A DNA stretch of 64,000 bases, taken from Robiginitomaculum sp. (GTDB lineage Bacteria > Pseudomonadota > Alphaproteobacteria > Caulobacterales > Maricaulaceae). The stretch is taken from assembly GCA_002733605.1 (NCBI GenBank), contig NVWK01000002.1, positions 247,768 to 311,767 on the forward strand, read 5' to 3'. Positions 37,094 through 46,261 of this stretch are shown piece by piece. Made by a program: the position numbers and the translations under genes. The stretch's first letter is position 1, and each line of letters opens with the position of its first letter. The notes under the pieces are model-generated. The model saw only the letters and a list, made by a program, of their open reading frames with translations, ran no database searches and had not been told where the DNA came from.

Positions 37094-37201
37094 AGAGGGC
37101 CGCTTACTCCATAAAGTGGAGCAACAAGTCTCGGCGCTTTAGAGGTATATGAAGAATGAGGACAGTCGTTTTCTATTACCTTCATTTCCAATCTTCAAAG
37201 A

Positions 37202-37286
37202 TGGTACGGGTGGCCGGAATCGAACCGGCACTTCCTAGGAAATAGGATTTTGAATCCTACGCGTCTACCAGTTCCGCCACACCCGC
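37202..37286 (-). tRNA. tRNA-Leu (anticodon CAA)
   Basis: The minus strand folds as a class II tRNA. The acceptor stem is GCGGGTG/CACCCGT with one G-U pair. The D-arm contains GGTAGACGC. The anticodon stem is TAGGA/TCCTA with loop TTCAAAA, giving anticodon CAA, which reads UUG. A long variable arm and the T-arm GCCGGTTCGATTCCGGC follow. The discriminator A and an encoded CCA complete it. Length is 85 nt with CCA. Confidence 0.97.
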
Positions 37287-37302
37287 ATCAAGAAGTGGGG
37301 GG

Positions 37303-37330
37303 AACATAGCGTGCTAATATCACCCGTCAA
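37303..37330 (-). promoter_or_regulatory. Sigma70 promoter of tRNA-Leu
   Basis: On the minus strand TTGACG (37325-37330) and TATGTT (37303-37308) are separated by 16 bp. They lie about 17 bp upstream of the mature tRNA 5' end. Confidence 0.7.
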
Positions 37331-37452
37331 CAGGATTTTCATAGATTTTCCTTGATTTTTCACCCCCCAAGAAACAAGAACCGAACCAAGAAGAGAAACA
37401 AGCTAGACCTATAACAACCCGATTTTAACACTTTCGCCTATAGAAAGCGCTC

Positions 37453-38058
37453 ATGGCTTTAAATTTTGCATTTCTGGATCGCTGGTATGAAGGGGTTAAA
37501 AGGCTCGCCCGCCATAAAAGGGCCGAACCAGCTTTGGTCTTCATCGCTTTTATTGAAAGCTTCATTTTCCCGATCCCGACCGCCATTATGCTCCTGCCCA
37601 TGGCGCAGGCCGCACCGAAAAAAGCATGGCGCTATGCGTTCCTGTGCACCATCGCCTCCGTTCTGGGCGGCGTTGTCGGCTATGCGCTCGGCTGGTTCGC
37701 ATTTGAAAGTCTGGCCCTACCCTTGTTGGAAAAACTTGGCAAAGCCCACAGTATCGAAAGTTTCCGTGCTCTCACCGATGAATATGGCGCCCTCGCCGTG
37801 TTCGGCGCCGGCCTGACCCCCTTCCCCTACAAAGTCATCACCATTTTGAGCGGTGCCCTACAGCTTAACTTTTTCGTCTTCCTGATCGCCAGCATCCTCT
37901 CCCGTTCGGCCCAGTTTTTCCTGATCGCCGCCATTGTCTGGAAGTTCGGAGAAAGCGCAGAACGGTTGATCAAGAAACACTTCGCCGCCCTGACCATCGG
38001 CCTGTTCGTCCTCGTGCTCGCCCTCTGGGCAATCTGGCGTTTCGGTTTTTCCGGCTAA
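37453..38058 (+). CDS. YqaA/DedA-like (VTT domain) membrane protein
   Basis: This inner-membrane protein of 201 residues has about five hydrophobic segments. Features of the SNARE-associated/VTT family are FIESFIFPIPTAIML near the N-terminus, GGVVGYALGWFAFE in the middle and the loop GAGLTPFPYKVITILSGAL, where the conserved Pro-x-x-Pro/Lys sits. YqaA-type relatives are implicated in membrane lipid handling or small-ion homeostasis, with no settled role. It ends with a 4-bp tail-to-tail overlap with murI. Confidence 0.88.
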   Translation: MALNFAFLDRWYEGVKRLARHKRAEPALVFIAFIESFIFPIPTAIMLLPMAQAAPKKAWRYAFLCTIASVLGGVVGYALGWFAFESLALPLLEKLGKAHSIESFRALTDEYGALAVFGAGLTPFPYKVITILSGALQLNFFVFLIASILSRSAQFFLIAAIVWKFGESAERLIKKHFAALTIGLFVLVLALWAIWRFGFSG

Positions 38059-38849
38059 AGGCTCACCGTTTTTGCAAATCCGAACGCAGCAAACATTTCG
38101 GCACGGGTTTCGTCATCCTGCCCGCCCACAAGCAGGGCCGTTTGCGGCCAATCCGGTATAATGCCGGGCCTTACGTCTCCCAAAATACTTTGGGCCCGTT
38201 TGGCAATGGCCGACCCCGAATCGACCCAACTGACATCATAAGGCGCAACCGATTTAAGCTCGTCCAACAGCAGTGGGAAATGGGTACAGGCCAAAACCAC
38301 CGTATCAATCCGTACACCTGCAAACAGGGGCTGAATTTCAGCCCGTAGCGCTTCGAGATCAATGGGCAATCCAGCCAGTTTACGTTCCGCCATGTCCACC
38401 AGACCGGTAGAACCATGCAAAACAATTTGACAATTAGCCGCAAAATCCCGGATCAATTTGCCAACATATTTACGTTTGACCGTCCCCGGTGTCCCCAACA
38501 CGGCAATCGCTTTGCGCGACGAGGAAAGCGCCGCAGGCTTAATCGCCGGCACAACCCCGATCACCGGAAGTTTCACAGCTGCACGGATTTCCGCCAGCGC
38601 CGTCGTCGACGCCGTATTACACGCAATCACCACGATATCGGGCTGTGTGGCGAAAACCAATGTCTGGATCAAGCCCGGCAATCGGGCTTTCAGCGCGGCT
38701 TCGGTTTTATTTCCATAGGGGCGGAATCCATCATCCGCCACATAGCTAAGATAAATATCAGGCATCAGCCGACGCAACTCGCGCACAACGCTAAGCCCCC
38801 CGACACCGGAATCAAATACAAGAGCTTTATGTTTCGCCTTTAGGATCAT
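38055..38849 (-). CDS. murI: Glutamate racemase
   Basis: MurI makes D-glutamate for peptidoglycan. Catalytic landmarks are VFDSGVGGLSVVREL near the N-terminus, VIACNTASTTAL (first catalytic Cys) and VVLACTHFPLLLDEL (second catalytic Cys). The substrate-binding motif DDGFRPYGNK is also present, a slight variant of the usual RxPYG. The length of 264 residues is typical. The gene is monocistronic here and convergent with the YqaA-like gene. Confidence 0.97.
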   Translation of the reverse strand: MILKAKHKALVFDSGVGGLSVVRELRRLMPDIYLSYVADDGFRPYGNKTEAALKARLPGLIQTLVFATQPDIVVIACNTASTTALAEIRAAVKLPVIGVVPAIKPAALSSSRKAIAVLGTPGTVKRKYVGKLIRDFAANCQIVLHGSTGLVDMAERKLAGLPIDLEALRAEIQPLFAGVRIDTVVLACTHFPLLLDELKSVAPYDVSWVDSGSAIAKRAQSILGDVRPGIIPDWPQTALLVGGQDDETRAEMFAAFGFAKTVSL

Positions 38850-38931
38850 AACTGCAGATTAACACTGAATTTAGTTTATTTTTTGCTATCAATACGACAT
38901 AGACAAGGCAAATCCTCTAACAATTCAGCCC

Positions 38932-40533
38932 GTGAACATCTCTATGCCCCGAAACGCCGATACTGATAGCCATAAAAAGGTTCTATACCTTCTGATCGGT
39001 CTGGGCGCGTTGCGGATCATTGGCCTGCTCCTCTCGCCTGCCAATCTACACGGAGACGAAGCCCAGTACTGGGCTTGGTCGCAATCTTTTGAATTTGGCT
39101 ATTTCTCCAAACCGCCCATGATCGCATGGGTGATTGCCGCAACCACCAGCCTATTTGGCAATGCGGAATGGGCCGTGCGGTTATCGTCCCCGCTCATCCA
39201 TCCCCTCACCGCCTATCTCATCTACCGTACGGGGCGCTTTGTCTTTGATGAGCGCACAGGGTTTTGGGCCGCTTGTCTCTATTTCCTGATGCCCGCCGTC
39301 TGGCTGTCCTCGGCCATTGTCAGCACAGATGTGGTGCTGTTGTTCTGGTGGGCTTTGGGCTTGAACGCATGGGCGCATTTGCGCGAGACGCCCAACCTCA
39401 AATGGGCGGCTCTGCTGGGTCTCGCCATCGGGTTTGGCATGCTCTCCAAATACGCCATGCTGTTCTTCTTGATTGCCCTCGCCCTGTGCGCCGTGTTTGA
39501 CACCAAAACCCGCAAAGCCCTGCTGTCACGGCGCGGGATTACGGCTGGCCTAATCGCCCTAATCGCATTGATCATAGTTGCCCCCAATCTATACTGGAAC
39601 GCGACCAATGATTTCGCCACCCTCAACCACACCGCCGCCAACGCCAATTTGAAAGGCGTGCCCTTCCATCCCCTCAAACTGATCGAATTTTGGGGCAGTC
39701 AGATATTCGTATTTGGCCCGTTGACCCTCGGCCTTCTGGTCATGGCGCTCTATGTAAACCTTCGCAAGCCAACCAACAAAACCGTGGGTGACAAAACCGT
39801 GTTGGCCCTGTCGCTCTTTGTCCTTTGCCCATTATTGGTGATCTCAGCCGAAGCCCTCCTCAGCCGCGCCAACGCCAATTGGGCCGTAACCGCCTATATT
39901 GGCGGCGCCATCCTCTGTGCCCATTACGGGCTGAAAATGTTCGAACGCCTGACCAAAACCGGTATCTGGGTGAATGTCGGCATGGGCGTGATTTTCACAA
40001 TCGCAGGCCTGTTGCCATTGGTCGCGGATAATATCGGGGCCACCAATGCGTTCAAGCGGGTACGCGGCTGGCCCGAAACAACGGCCCGTGTGCAGGTCAT
40101 TGCCAAAGCCGGGCATGAGGGCCAAGCCTTTCAGGCCATCGCTACCGACAACCGTCTAGTGTTTTATGATTTGCTCTATTACGGCATTGAACAAGAGACG
40201 GGACTACCTTTGCGTATGTGGTTAAACACAGCCCATCCTGCCCATCACGCGGAAAAAACCGCGCCACTCTACCCGACCCAAGACACGGACGCCCCAATCC
40301 TGATCGTCAATTATTTCAAAGAATGTCAGGATGTACCAAGCAGCCAAACCGATCTGTGCCTAGAGCGCCTGCACGCGAGCGGTAAACTGGCCTATATAGA
40401 AAAACTTCGCGCTGATTTCACCCGACTGGAAAAACTCCCCGCTCTCGAGATCGATCTGGGCGGCGGAAAATTTCGCAGGCTTAATCTCTGGGCCGGATAT
40501 GGATACACACCCACACAACAGCCAAGCCGCTAG
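38932..40533 (+). CDS. Family 39 glycosyltransferase (PMT_2/ArnT-like)
   Basis: This polytopic inner-membrane enzyme of 533 residues transfers a sugar from a polyprenyl-phosphate donor to lipid or protein. The first periplasmic loop has the catalytic motif LHGDEAQYWAWSQ, followed by the family-typical YFSKPPMIAWVIA. About ten to twelve transmembrane helices follow, and the C-terminal 120 residues are soluble and periplasmic. The substrate cannot be told, though lipid A or envelope glycan modification is usual. A polyprenyl-type GT2 is encoded about 1.2 kb downstream on the other strand and might supply the donor. The start codon is either GTG 38932 or ATG 38944; neither has a strong ribosome binding site. 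Confidence 0.9.
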   Translation: MNISMPRNADTDSHKKVLYLLIGLGALRIIGLLLSPANLHGDEAQYWAWSQSFEFGYFSKPPMIAWVIAATTSLFGNAEWAVRLSSPLIHPLTAYLIYRTGRFVFDERTGFWAACLYFLMPAVWLSSAIVSTDVVLLFWWALGLNAWAHLRETPNLKWAALLGLAIGFGMLSKYAMLFFLIALALCAVFDTKTRKALLSRRGITAGLIALIALIIVAPNLYWNATNDFATLNHTAANANLKGVPFHPLKLIEFWGSQIFVFGPLTLGLLVMALYVNLRKPTNKTVGDKTVLALSLFVLCPLLVISAEALLSRANANWAVTAYIGGAILCAHYGLKMFERLTKTGIWVNVGMGVIFTIAGLLPLVADNIGATNAFKRVRGWPETTARVQVIAKAGHEGQAFQAIATDNRLVFYDLLYYGIEQETGLPLRMWLNTAHPAHHAEKTAPLYPTQDTDAPILIVNYFKECQDVPSSQTDLCLERLHASGKLAYIEKLRADFTRLEKLPALEIDLGGGKFRRLNLWAGYGYTPTQQPSR

Positions 40534-40537
40534 AGAA

Positions 40538-41203
40538 CTAACCTTTGTGGGCACCCCAAAGACGCTTGAGTTTCATATCGCGGCGACAGCCCGTGCGATA
40601 ATATTTATAGCGAATTGGATTTTTCTTGTAATAATCCTGATGATAGGTTTCGGCCGCGTAAAACGGGCCAGATTTCAACACCGGCGTCACAACCGGATCG
40701 CTTAACCGGCCCGAGCTTTGCAAAGCCTGTTTCGAGGCTTGCGCCTGAGCAAACTGCGCTTCATTGGCAAAAATCGCAGTTGCGTATACTTGTCCCCGAT
40801 CACAAAATTGCCCGCCCGCATCGGTCGGATCCACAGTGGTCCAAAAATGCTCCAGCAATTGTTCGTAGCTCACCTTGGTTGGATCATAAATGATCTTGGC
40901 CACTTCATAATGGCCCGTGCCGCCGCGCCCTACCTGTTTATAGCTCGGATTTTTCGTATGCCCGCCCGCATAGCCCGATATAGCTTCGATCACACCGGGC
41001 AGTTTTTCAAAGTCAGCTTCCACACACCAAAAACATCCACCTGCAAATACCGCCTCCTGCCTGGATGCAGAGGAGGATGCAGAGGAGGATGCAGAGGAAG
41101 GCGCAGAGGAGGTTTCAGGGCTTATCTCTTGTCCATTCGCAACATCGCACGCCCCTAGCGTTAGACACAAAATCGGAAGAATGTTTTTTACATAGTTTAT
41201 CAT
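40538..41203 (-). CDS. msrA: Peptide methionine-S-sulfoxide reductase, probable lipoprotein
   Basis: MsrA repairs methionine-S-sulfoxide. The catalytic motif is FAGGCFWCVEADFEKLPGV, with the nucleophilic Cys. Then come SGYAGGHTKNPSYKQVGRGGTGHYEVAKI and a resolving-type Cys in AGGQFCDRGQVY. The C-terminus ends near a CRRD motif (YRTGCRRD), like other MsrA resolving cysteines. The N-terminus (MINYVKNILPILCLTLGAC) is a lipoprotein signal with lipobox LGAC, so it acts in the envelope, followed by a Ser/Ala repeat linker. Start ATG 41203 is preferred over the TTG frame at 41257. The ribosome binding site is weak. Confidence 0.94.
   Translation of the reverse strand: MINYVKNILPILCLTLGACDVANGQEISPETSSAPSSASSSASSSASRQEAVFAGGCFWCVEADFEKLPGVIEAISGYAGGHTKNPSYKQVGRGGTGHYEVAKIIYDPTKVSYEQLLEHFWTTVDPTDAGGQFCDRGQVYATAIFANEAQFAQAQASKQALQSSGRLSDPVVTPVLKSGPFYAAETYHQDYYKKNPIRYKYYRTGCRRDMKLKRLWGAHKG
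41064..41111. repeat. Four 12-bp tandem repeats in the msrA linker
   Basis: Units GATGCAGAGGAG, GATGCAGAGGAG, GATGCAGAGGAA and GGCGCAGAGGAG encode the Ser/Ala-rich linker between lipobox and catalytic domain of MsrA. They stay in frame. Confidence 0.85.
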
Positions 41204-41277
41204 ATTTGCTAGATAGCCTACAATGCGTTCACACGCACTACACAAATTTGCGATCAAATTTTAATTTGGATACGATT

Positions 41278-41775
41278 ATGAAGCACGCACAGAGCAAAGA
41301 TCAGGGCAAAGATCACAGCGAAGATCAAGGCTGGGACATCAAGATCGATACGCCAGAAGACGCGCAGCGCATGGCCCGTGTCGGTGCCTATGCAGGTTAT
41401 AGCTATACGCTGATCACAACCCTTCTCGCCGGCATGGGCATGATGGCCGGCCTGTCACAAATGGGTAAAATGCCGGAGATTGATCCTGAAATGGTCACCC
41501 AGCAGGGCGGAGCTATACTGGGATTGCTTGTGCGTTTCGTACTATACTGGGCATTGTCATGGCGAACCTATTCCGGGAAAGGCATTATCGCAGCCCCGCT
41601 CTTGCTGGTTCTCATCGTTGCTGAAATTCTTTTCGCTGTGTTCGCGCTCGTCTCTAACGGTGTTGTCCCGGGACTTCTCTTGATTATCATTGCGGCTGTC
41701 GTTGGCTTCGTCCTTGTGGCGGGTGTTAAAGGCAATTGGGCCAACAGAGCCTTTCGCAAAGGCGTAAAAATTTAG
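41278..41775 (+). CDS. Small membrane protein of unknown function
   Basis: I do not recognise the family. The 165 residues start with a charged, Gln/Lys/Asp-rich cytoplasmic tail (about 1-40) containing the repeat KDQGKDHSEDQG. Four hydrophobic helices follow: GYSYTLITTLLAGMGMMAGL, AILGLLVRFVLYWAL, IIAAPLLLVLIVAEILFAV and VPGLLLIIIAAVVGFVLVAGV. The start is ATG 41278, with the upstream extension of the frame (from 41065) rejected because it overlaps msrA. It is divergent from msrA and convergent with a GT2 gene. Confidence 0.75.
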   Translation: MKHAQSKDQGKDHSEDQGWDIKIDTPEDAQRMARVGAYAGYSYTLITTLLAGMGMMAGLSQMGKMPEIDPEMVTQQGGAILGLLVRFVLYWALSWRTYSGKGIIAAPLLLVLIVAEILFAVFALVSNGVVPGLLLIIIAAVVGFVLVAGVKGNWANRAFRKGVKI

Positions 41776-41778
41776 ACC

Positions 41779-42711
41779 TTAGCGCTCGCCCTCGATCACA
41801 TTCAGATACGCCTGCATTTTCTGCTGGATGCGGAAACGTTTAACCGTGTCAAGAATAACCCCGCAGGTAAAACAAAGGGCCGCGCCAATCGCGAGACCGG
41901 CGGCTAAAATCGCCGACGGCATTTTTGTCACCAGTCCCGTCTGGAAAAATTCGAACACAACCGGCAAGCCAACCGCAAGAGAGAACAGCCCAATAACAAA
42001 CGCCCCGAATGTGAAAAACCGCAACGGTTGTTGATCCCGATACAAACGCCCCATCAACCAGGCAATCCGGTAACCGTCACGGAAGGTATCCAGTTTGCTC
42101 TCCCCCCCGAGCCGATCAAAAAACGGTACAGGAATTTCTGCAAATGGCAGGCCCAGCTCCAGCGTATGGATCGTCATTTCAGCCTCGATTTCGAACCGGT
42201 TTGACATCAGCGGAAACGATTTAACAAACCGCCTCGAGAAAATCCGGTATCCGGAAAAAATATCGTCAAAATGCCGCCCGAACGCCATGCCCATCACCCA
42301 TGTAAACACTTTATTCCCGATCGCGTGTCCGGGCCGATAGAGACTGTCATCGGATTTACGGGCCGCCACGATCATATCGAGCTTGTCTGCAATCAACCGT
42401 TTGACCAGCATCGGCGCAGACGCCGCGTCATAAGACCCGTCCGCATCACACATAATATAAATATCCGCCTCGATCTCGCGAAACAGGCGGCGCATCGCAT
42501 GGCCTTTGCCCGGCAAGGGTTGCGAGAGCACCTCGGCGCCGGCTTTACGGGCCGCCTCTGCCGTTTTATCTTTGGAATGATTATCGCAGACAATAATGCG
42601 TGCCTTGGGCAGGGATTTACGAAACCCCTTGATCACATGGGCAATGCCCGCTTCCTCGTTATATGCCGGTAAAAGCACTGCAATACGTTGTGTTGATTTT
42701 TTAGCAGGCAT
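41779..42711 (-). CDS. Family 2 glycosyltransferase with two C-terminal membrane helices
   Basis: This is a DPM1/ArnC-like enzyme of 310 residues that probably transfers a sugar to a polyprenyl phosphate. The GT-A fold shows IAVLLPAYNEEAGI, IIVCDNHSKDKTAEAAR and the metal-binding DADGSYD (DxD-like). The C-terminal part has two hydrophobic helices (FGAFVIGLFSLAVGLPVVF and AILAAGLAIGAALCFTCGVIL), as in membrane-anchored relatives. It could make the lipid-linked donor for the GT39 enzyme at 38932-40533; this is inferred from proximity. It ends 3 bp from the convergent membrane gene. Confidence 0.9.
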   Translation of the reverse strand: MPAKKSTQRIAVLLPAYNEEAGIAHVIKGFRKSLPKARIIVCDNHSKDKTAEAARKAGAEVLSQPLPGKGHAMRRLFREIEADIYIMCDADGSYDAASAPMLVKRLIADKLDMIVAARKSDDSLYRPGHAIGNKVFTWVMGMAFGRHFDDIFSGYRIFSRRFVKSFPLMSNRFEIEAEMTIHTLELGLPFAEIPVPFFDRLGGESKLDTFRDGYRIAWLMGRLYRDQQPLRFFTFGAFVIGLFSLAVGLPVVFEFFQTGLVTKMPSAILAAGLAIGAALCFTCGVILDTVKRFRIQQKMQAYLNVIEGER

Positions 42712-42902
42712 ATTTTCCCCATAGATTTAACATGCTTATAGAGAATTAAGGTTTATAATCAGTTTATTGTGAGATGCCCCAAAGACCAAATCAGGACTTA
42801 TTTCACAATATTGTACCTCCATTGTGTCTCCGGGCGTTTTGACTCGCACAGACTGTACATATACACCCAAAACGGGTACATATATCACTGGGGGAATATA
42901 TT

Positions 42903-44441
42903 ATGAAAGCTGTGTTTTCAAAACTAAAAATATTGGGGTTTGCCATTCTGGGCCTACTTGTCATGCTGTTCATTGTGATACGCATGTGGCAGGCCGAATG
43001 GAAACCACAAGGGAAAACCTCGCTGGCATTCACACAAATTTCTCTGCCTTTTTCCCATCAATACCAACGTAAGCTCTCCCTACCCTTTGTCGGCTCATCT
43101 GCCTTTGATATGGACGGGGACGGGATTGACGAAATATTTCTCGGTGGCGGCAGAGGACAAGCCGACCAGATTTTCAAATTCACGGACGGGAAATTTGTCA
43201 AAATGGACATCGCCTTCCCGCAAATCCAAGCAGGGGCTACTCACGGCGCCGCCCATCTCGACGTGGATAAAGACGGGGATACGGATTTATTCACCGTCGG
43301 CGAGAGCGGTGTCTGGCTACACCTCAACACTGGACACAACACGTTTGAAAGCCGCCGCCTGGAATTTGGCATGGCCGAAAACACCACCCCCCTCTCGGTC
43401 GCGCTCGGCGATGTCAACAAGGATGGCTGGGTTGATCTGTATATTTCAGGATATATCAAAAACGAGCTGGTCGAAGGGCAAACCATTTTTACCAAGCCTT
43501 ATGGCGGCTATTCCTATCTGTTGCTCAATGCGGGCGACAATACATGGCACGATGTCAGCAAAGAGGCTGGTGTCTGGCGACAACACAATACTTTTACTGC
43601 CGTATTTGCAGATTTGGACAATGATCTCGATAGCGATCTGATCATCGCCCAAGATACAGGTGTCATTGAAATGTATGAAAACACCGGCACTTTCCCGATG
43701 AAGCCCATCCCCAGTCCAACCGTAAGCTCATACCCTATGGGTCTGGCTGTCGGCGATTATGATAATGACGGGCTGGTGGATATATACGCCTCCAATGTCG
43801 GGCACACCCTGCCCGCCAAAATGCTCAGAGGCGATCTCGCCAAAGACGCGCCGTTCAATACCGACTATATTTTGCTCCACAATGAAGGCGGTCTAAAATT
43901 CACAGACACGGCACGAGAGGCCGAGATTGCACGCCTCGGCTTTGGCTGGGGCACCGTATTTACCGATTTAAATCTGGATGGATACGCAGACATATTGACC
44001 GCCCAGAATTACGTCAAACTGCCCTTAAATGCCGTCATGACCACCTATAACGGTAAAATTCTACAAAATACAAGCTCAGGAACATTTGAACCGGTCGAGA
44101 AAACCAGCGGCGCCACCGATAAAGCCTTTGGCATCACCCCGCTCATTTCCGATTTCAATCAAGACGGATGGCCGGACATTATTTGGGTCAATATTGACGG
44201 GCCTGCCAAAGCCTACCTCAGTGTGCCGCCTAAAAACGCCCCCACGCCCGACCCGCTCAAACTGCCCGATACGGTTCGCTCTCTCAATGCGCTGGTCTCT
44301 ATACAAGTGGGCGAAAACACCGTTTTACACCGGCAGATCATTGCCACTCAGGGATTGGGATCGGACCAAAGTCGCACCTTGTTCCTGCCTGCCTCTGACG
44401 GATCGCCTCAAATCCAGTATCAAACCGTTGAGCCCAAATGA
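42903..44441 (+). CDS. FG-GAP/VCBS repeat protein (CRTAC1/UnbV-like)
   Basis: This 512-residue protein has an uncleaved N-terminal membrane helix (KILGFAILGLLVMLFIVIRM) and a periplasmic beta-propeller of FG-GAP/VCBS repeats with calcium-binding loops DMDGDGIDE, DVDKDGDTD, DVNKDGWVD, DLDNDLDSD, DYDNDGLVD, DLNLDGYAD and DFNQDGWPD. The C-terminal part (about 440-512) resembles the UnbV/ASPIC segment (SLNALVSIQVGENTVLHRQI). These proteins are often matrix-binding or carotenoid-associated, with no enzyme activity shown. The start ATG follows GGGGG. A small membrane protein gene follows 7 bp later, so the two form an operon. Confidence 0.9.
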   Translation: MKAVFSKLKILGFAILGLLVMLFIVIRMWQAEWKPQGKTSLAFTQISLPFSHQYQRKLSLPFVGSSAFDMDGDGIDEIFLGGGRGQADQIFKFTDGKFVKMDIAFPQIQAGATHGAAHLDVDKDGDTDLFTVGESGVWLHLNTGHNTFESRRLEFGMAENTTPLSVALGDVNKDGWVDLYISGYIKNELVEGQTIFTKPYGGYSYLLLNAGDNTWHDVSKEAGVWRQHNTFTAVFADLDNDLDSDLIIAQDTGVIEMYENTGTFPMKPIPSPTVSSYPMGLAVGDYDNDGLVDIYASNVGHTLPAKMLRGDLAKDAPFNTDYILLHNEGGLKFTDTAREAEIARLGFGWGTVFTDLNLDGYADILTAQNYVKLPLNAVMTTYNGKILQNTSSGTFEPVEKTSGATDKAFGITPLISDFNQDGWPDIIWVNIDGPAKAYLSVPPKNAPTPDPLKLPDTVRSLNALVSIQVGENTVLHRQIIATQGLGSDQSRTLFLPASDGSPQIQYQTVEPK

Positions 44442-44448
44442 GCCTCAC

Positions 44449-45144
44449 ATGACAAAATCCACACAAGATCAATATATCAGATGGGCGGGGTATTTAGGCC
44501 TGCTCGGGGCAATACTCGTAGGCGCTGGCGAATTTACCCTGCAATATTCCCAAGGCGCGGATTACGCCCATGGATACGGTTATTTTGCCAGTATATCCAA
44601 AACCCGCCTGACGGTCGGGCATTATCTCAGTGTGCTAGCCGCCCCGTTGTACGCGGTCGGCTATTGGCATTTATCAAAGCGCTTGGATCCACAAAACGGC
44701 TGGCTTGGCAAAACGTTTTTTCTGGTCGGCGCCTATGCCTTTATCATCGGGGCCGTCTGGATGGGCCAACGCGTTTTCCTCGCCCTCATAGTTCAGAGCA
44801 TGGCAGTTCAGAGCATGAGCGCGGGTGCAGATTTGCACAATCTGTTAGACGCATTCGCCGCCCATAACGAACCCTTGGTCAATGTGCTGCGTGTCGCCAT
44901 GGTCGTGTGCTCCGGCCTCTGGATTTTCCAAATCCTCGCGCGGGAATCTAGTTATCCGAAATGGATGGCGATCTTCAGCCCAGCCCTGATGTTGGGATTA
45001 ATCTTTGCCCTGTACATAACCGTGCCCACCCTCGGAGGACTGCTCATCCCCAACGCTATGAATGTGGCGCATATTATCGTATTTAGCCTCTCCATCTGGA
45101 CAGGCAGGCGCCTTACTCAGGATTTAGGTGCCACCGATTTATAA
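44449..45144 (+). CDS. Membrane protein, DUF6796-like
   Basis: This 231-residue protein has about six transmembrane helices and starts with a Gly-rich segment (WAGYLGLLGAILVGAGEFTLQY). The order of helices and the GEF/HY residues resemble the DUF6796 family, whose function is unknown. A 15-bp tandem duplication (44791-44820) encodes SMAVQSM in a loop. It begins 7 bp after the FG-GAP gene, and its 3' end overlaps the convergent MBL-fold gene by 28 bp. Confidence 0.75.
   Translation: MTKSTQDQYIRWAGYLGLLGAILVGAGEFTLQYSQGADYAHGYGYFASISKTRLTVGHYLSVLAAPLYAVGYWHLSKRLDPQNGWLGKTFFLVGAYAFIIGAVWMGQRVFLALIVQSMAVQSMSAGADLHNLLDAFAAHNEPLVNVLRVAMVVCSGLWIFQILARESSYPKWMAIFSPALMLGLIFALYITVPTLGGLLIPNAMNVAHIIVFSLSIWTGRRLTQDLGATDL
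44791..44820. repeat. 15-bp tandem duplication
   Basis: GTTCAGAGCATGGCA is followed directly by GTTCAGAGCATGAGC, an in-frame duplication within the membrane protein gene at 44449-45144. Confidence 0.8.
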
Positions 45145-46226
45145 CTATATTGTCCTGCATCATTAATCCGGCGGGTCATTTTCCCGCGCCGAACCAAGCA
45201 GTTCAAATGGGCAATGCTTTCCCCCACCGCCATCAACCGGTTACTGTCATTAATCCGCGTGCGAAACAGGGCCGAATACACCTCGGTCGACAATTTCGGG
45301 TCTTTGCACAAATCATAAAGCCGGTCTAATGCCCGTTCATGATGATAGATCAATTTGCCGAGCCTGCGATGCGCCCCCGTAAACGGTATCCCGTGCGCCG
45401 GACAAATCAACGTATCTTCCGGCAAAGCCTCTTTCAATTTGTGACACGAATCGATCCAGTCTTGCAAAGGGTTGCCCTCGGCCTCGGTCGGCCACACACT
45501 GACATTGGACGAAATATTGGGCAGGAGTTGATCCCCCGTCATACAAATGTTGAGCTCCGGACACCACAAACACGCATGTTCGGGCGAATGGCCCGACCCG
45601 ACAATAATTTTCCATTCCCGTCCGTCAATCGTGATGCTCTGCCCGTCTTGCAAACGTTCATACCCGTGCGGCATTGGCGAAATCGCTTTGCCAAATCCAC
45701 CGAACCGCGCCTTATAATTCTCGATCTGGTCATCGGTAAATCCGGCCCGTTCGAAAAACACAATCCCTTCGCGCGGTGCAGGCTGTCCCGTATCCGCCGC
45801 CATCAACCGGCACAAAAAATACTCGTCGCGGGTCATCAATAAAGGCGCATCAAACTTCCGACATATCCAGCCCGCCAACCCGCAATGATCCGGATGCAAA
45901 TGGGTGACAATCACCCGGTTCACACCGCGTCCACCCATATGATTATCAAACACGTTCTGCCACATATCCATAGAGGTGCGCGAACCGATCCCGGTGTCGA
46001 TCACCACCCAGCTATCCCCGTCTTTCAAGAACCACAAATTAATATGATCTAAGCCCTTCATCGGCAAAGACATGCGCAGCCAATACACCCCGTCCATAAT
46101 TTTCGTCACCGCACCGGCTTCGGGCGCTTCATCTGTGAAAAATTTCAACAAAGGTGAGGATGTGTCTTTTGCTTGATCCGAAGCCTCATCAGAGGGCTGG
46201 GAAAGGGATTGGTCCGGGCTAGCCAT
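45117..46226 (-). CDS. MBL-fold metallo-hydrolase with winged-helix C-terminus
   Basis: This 369-residue hydrolase has the metallo-beta-lactamase fold, with zinc motif THLHPDHCG, GSGHSPEHACL and PAHGIPF. The C-terminal domain (about 270-350) is a winged helix of the BLACT_WH type seen in LACTB2-like proteins. The substrate (thioester, lactone or RNA) is unknown. It lies 35 bp after the TetR gene on the same strand, so it is likely co-transcribed with it and divergent from the leucine-degradation operon. That placing hints at a thioesterase-like role for acyl-CoA intermediates, which is inference. Confidence 0.88.
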   Translation of the reverse strand: MASPDQSLSQPSDEASDQAKDTSSPLLKFFTDEAPEAGAVTKIMDGVYWLRMSLPMKGLDHINLWFLKDGDSWVVIDTGIGSRTSMDMWQNVFDNHMGGRGVNRVIVTHLHPDHCGLAGWICRKFDAPLLMTRDEYFLCRLMAADTGQPAPREGIVFFERAGFTDDQIENYKARFGGFGKAISPMPHGYERLQDGQSITIDGREWKIIVGSGHSPEHACLWCPELNICMTGDQLLPNISSNVSVWPTEAEGNPLQDWIDSCHKLKEALPEDTLICPAHGIPFTGAHRRLGKLIYHHERALDRLYDLCKDPKLSTEVYSALFRTRINDSNRLMAVGESIAHLNCLVRRGKMTRRINDAGQYSYKSVAPKS

Positions 46227-46261
46227 ATGATTTTCCTATTTTAATCCGCAACATTACCCGA

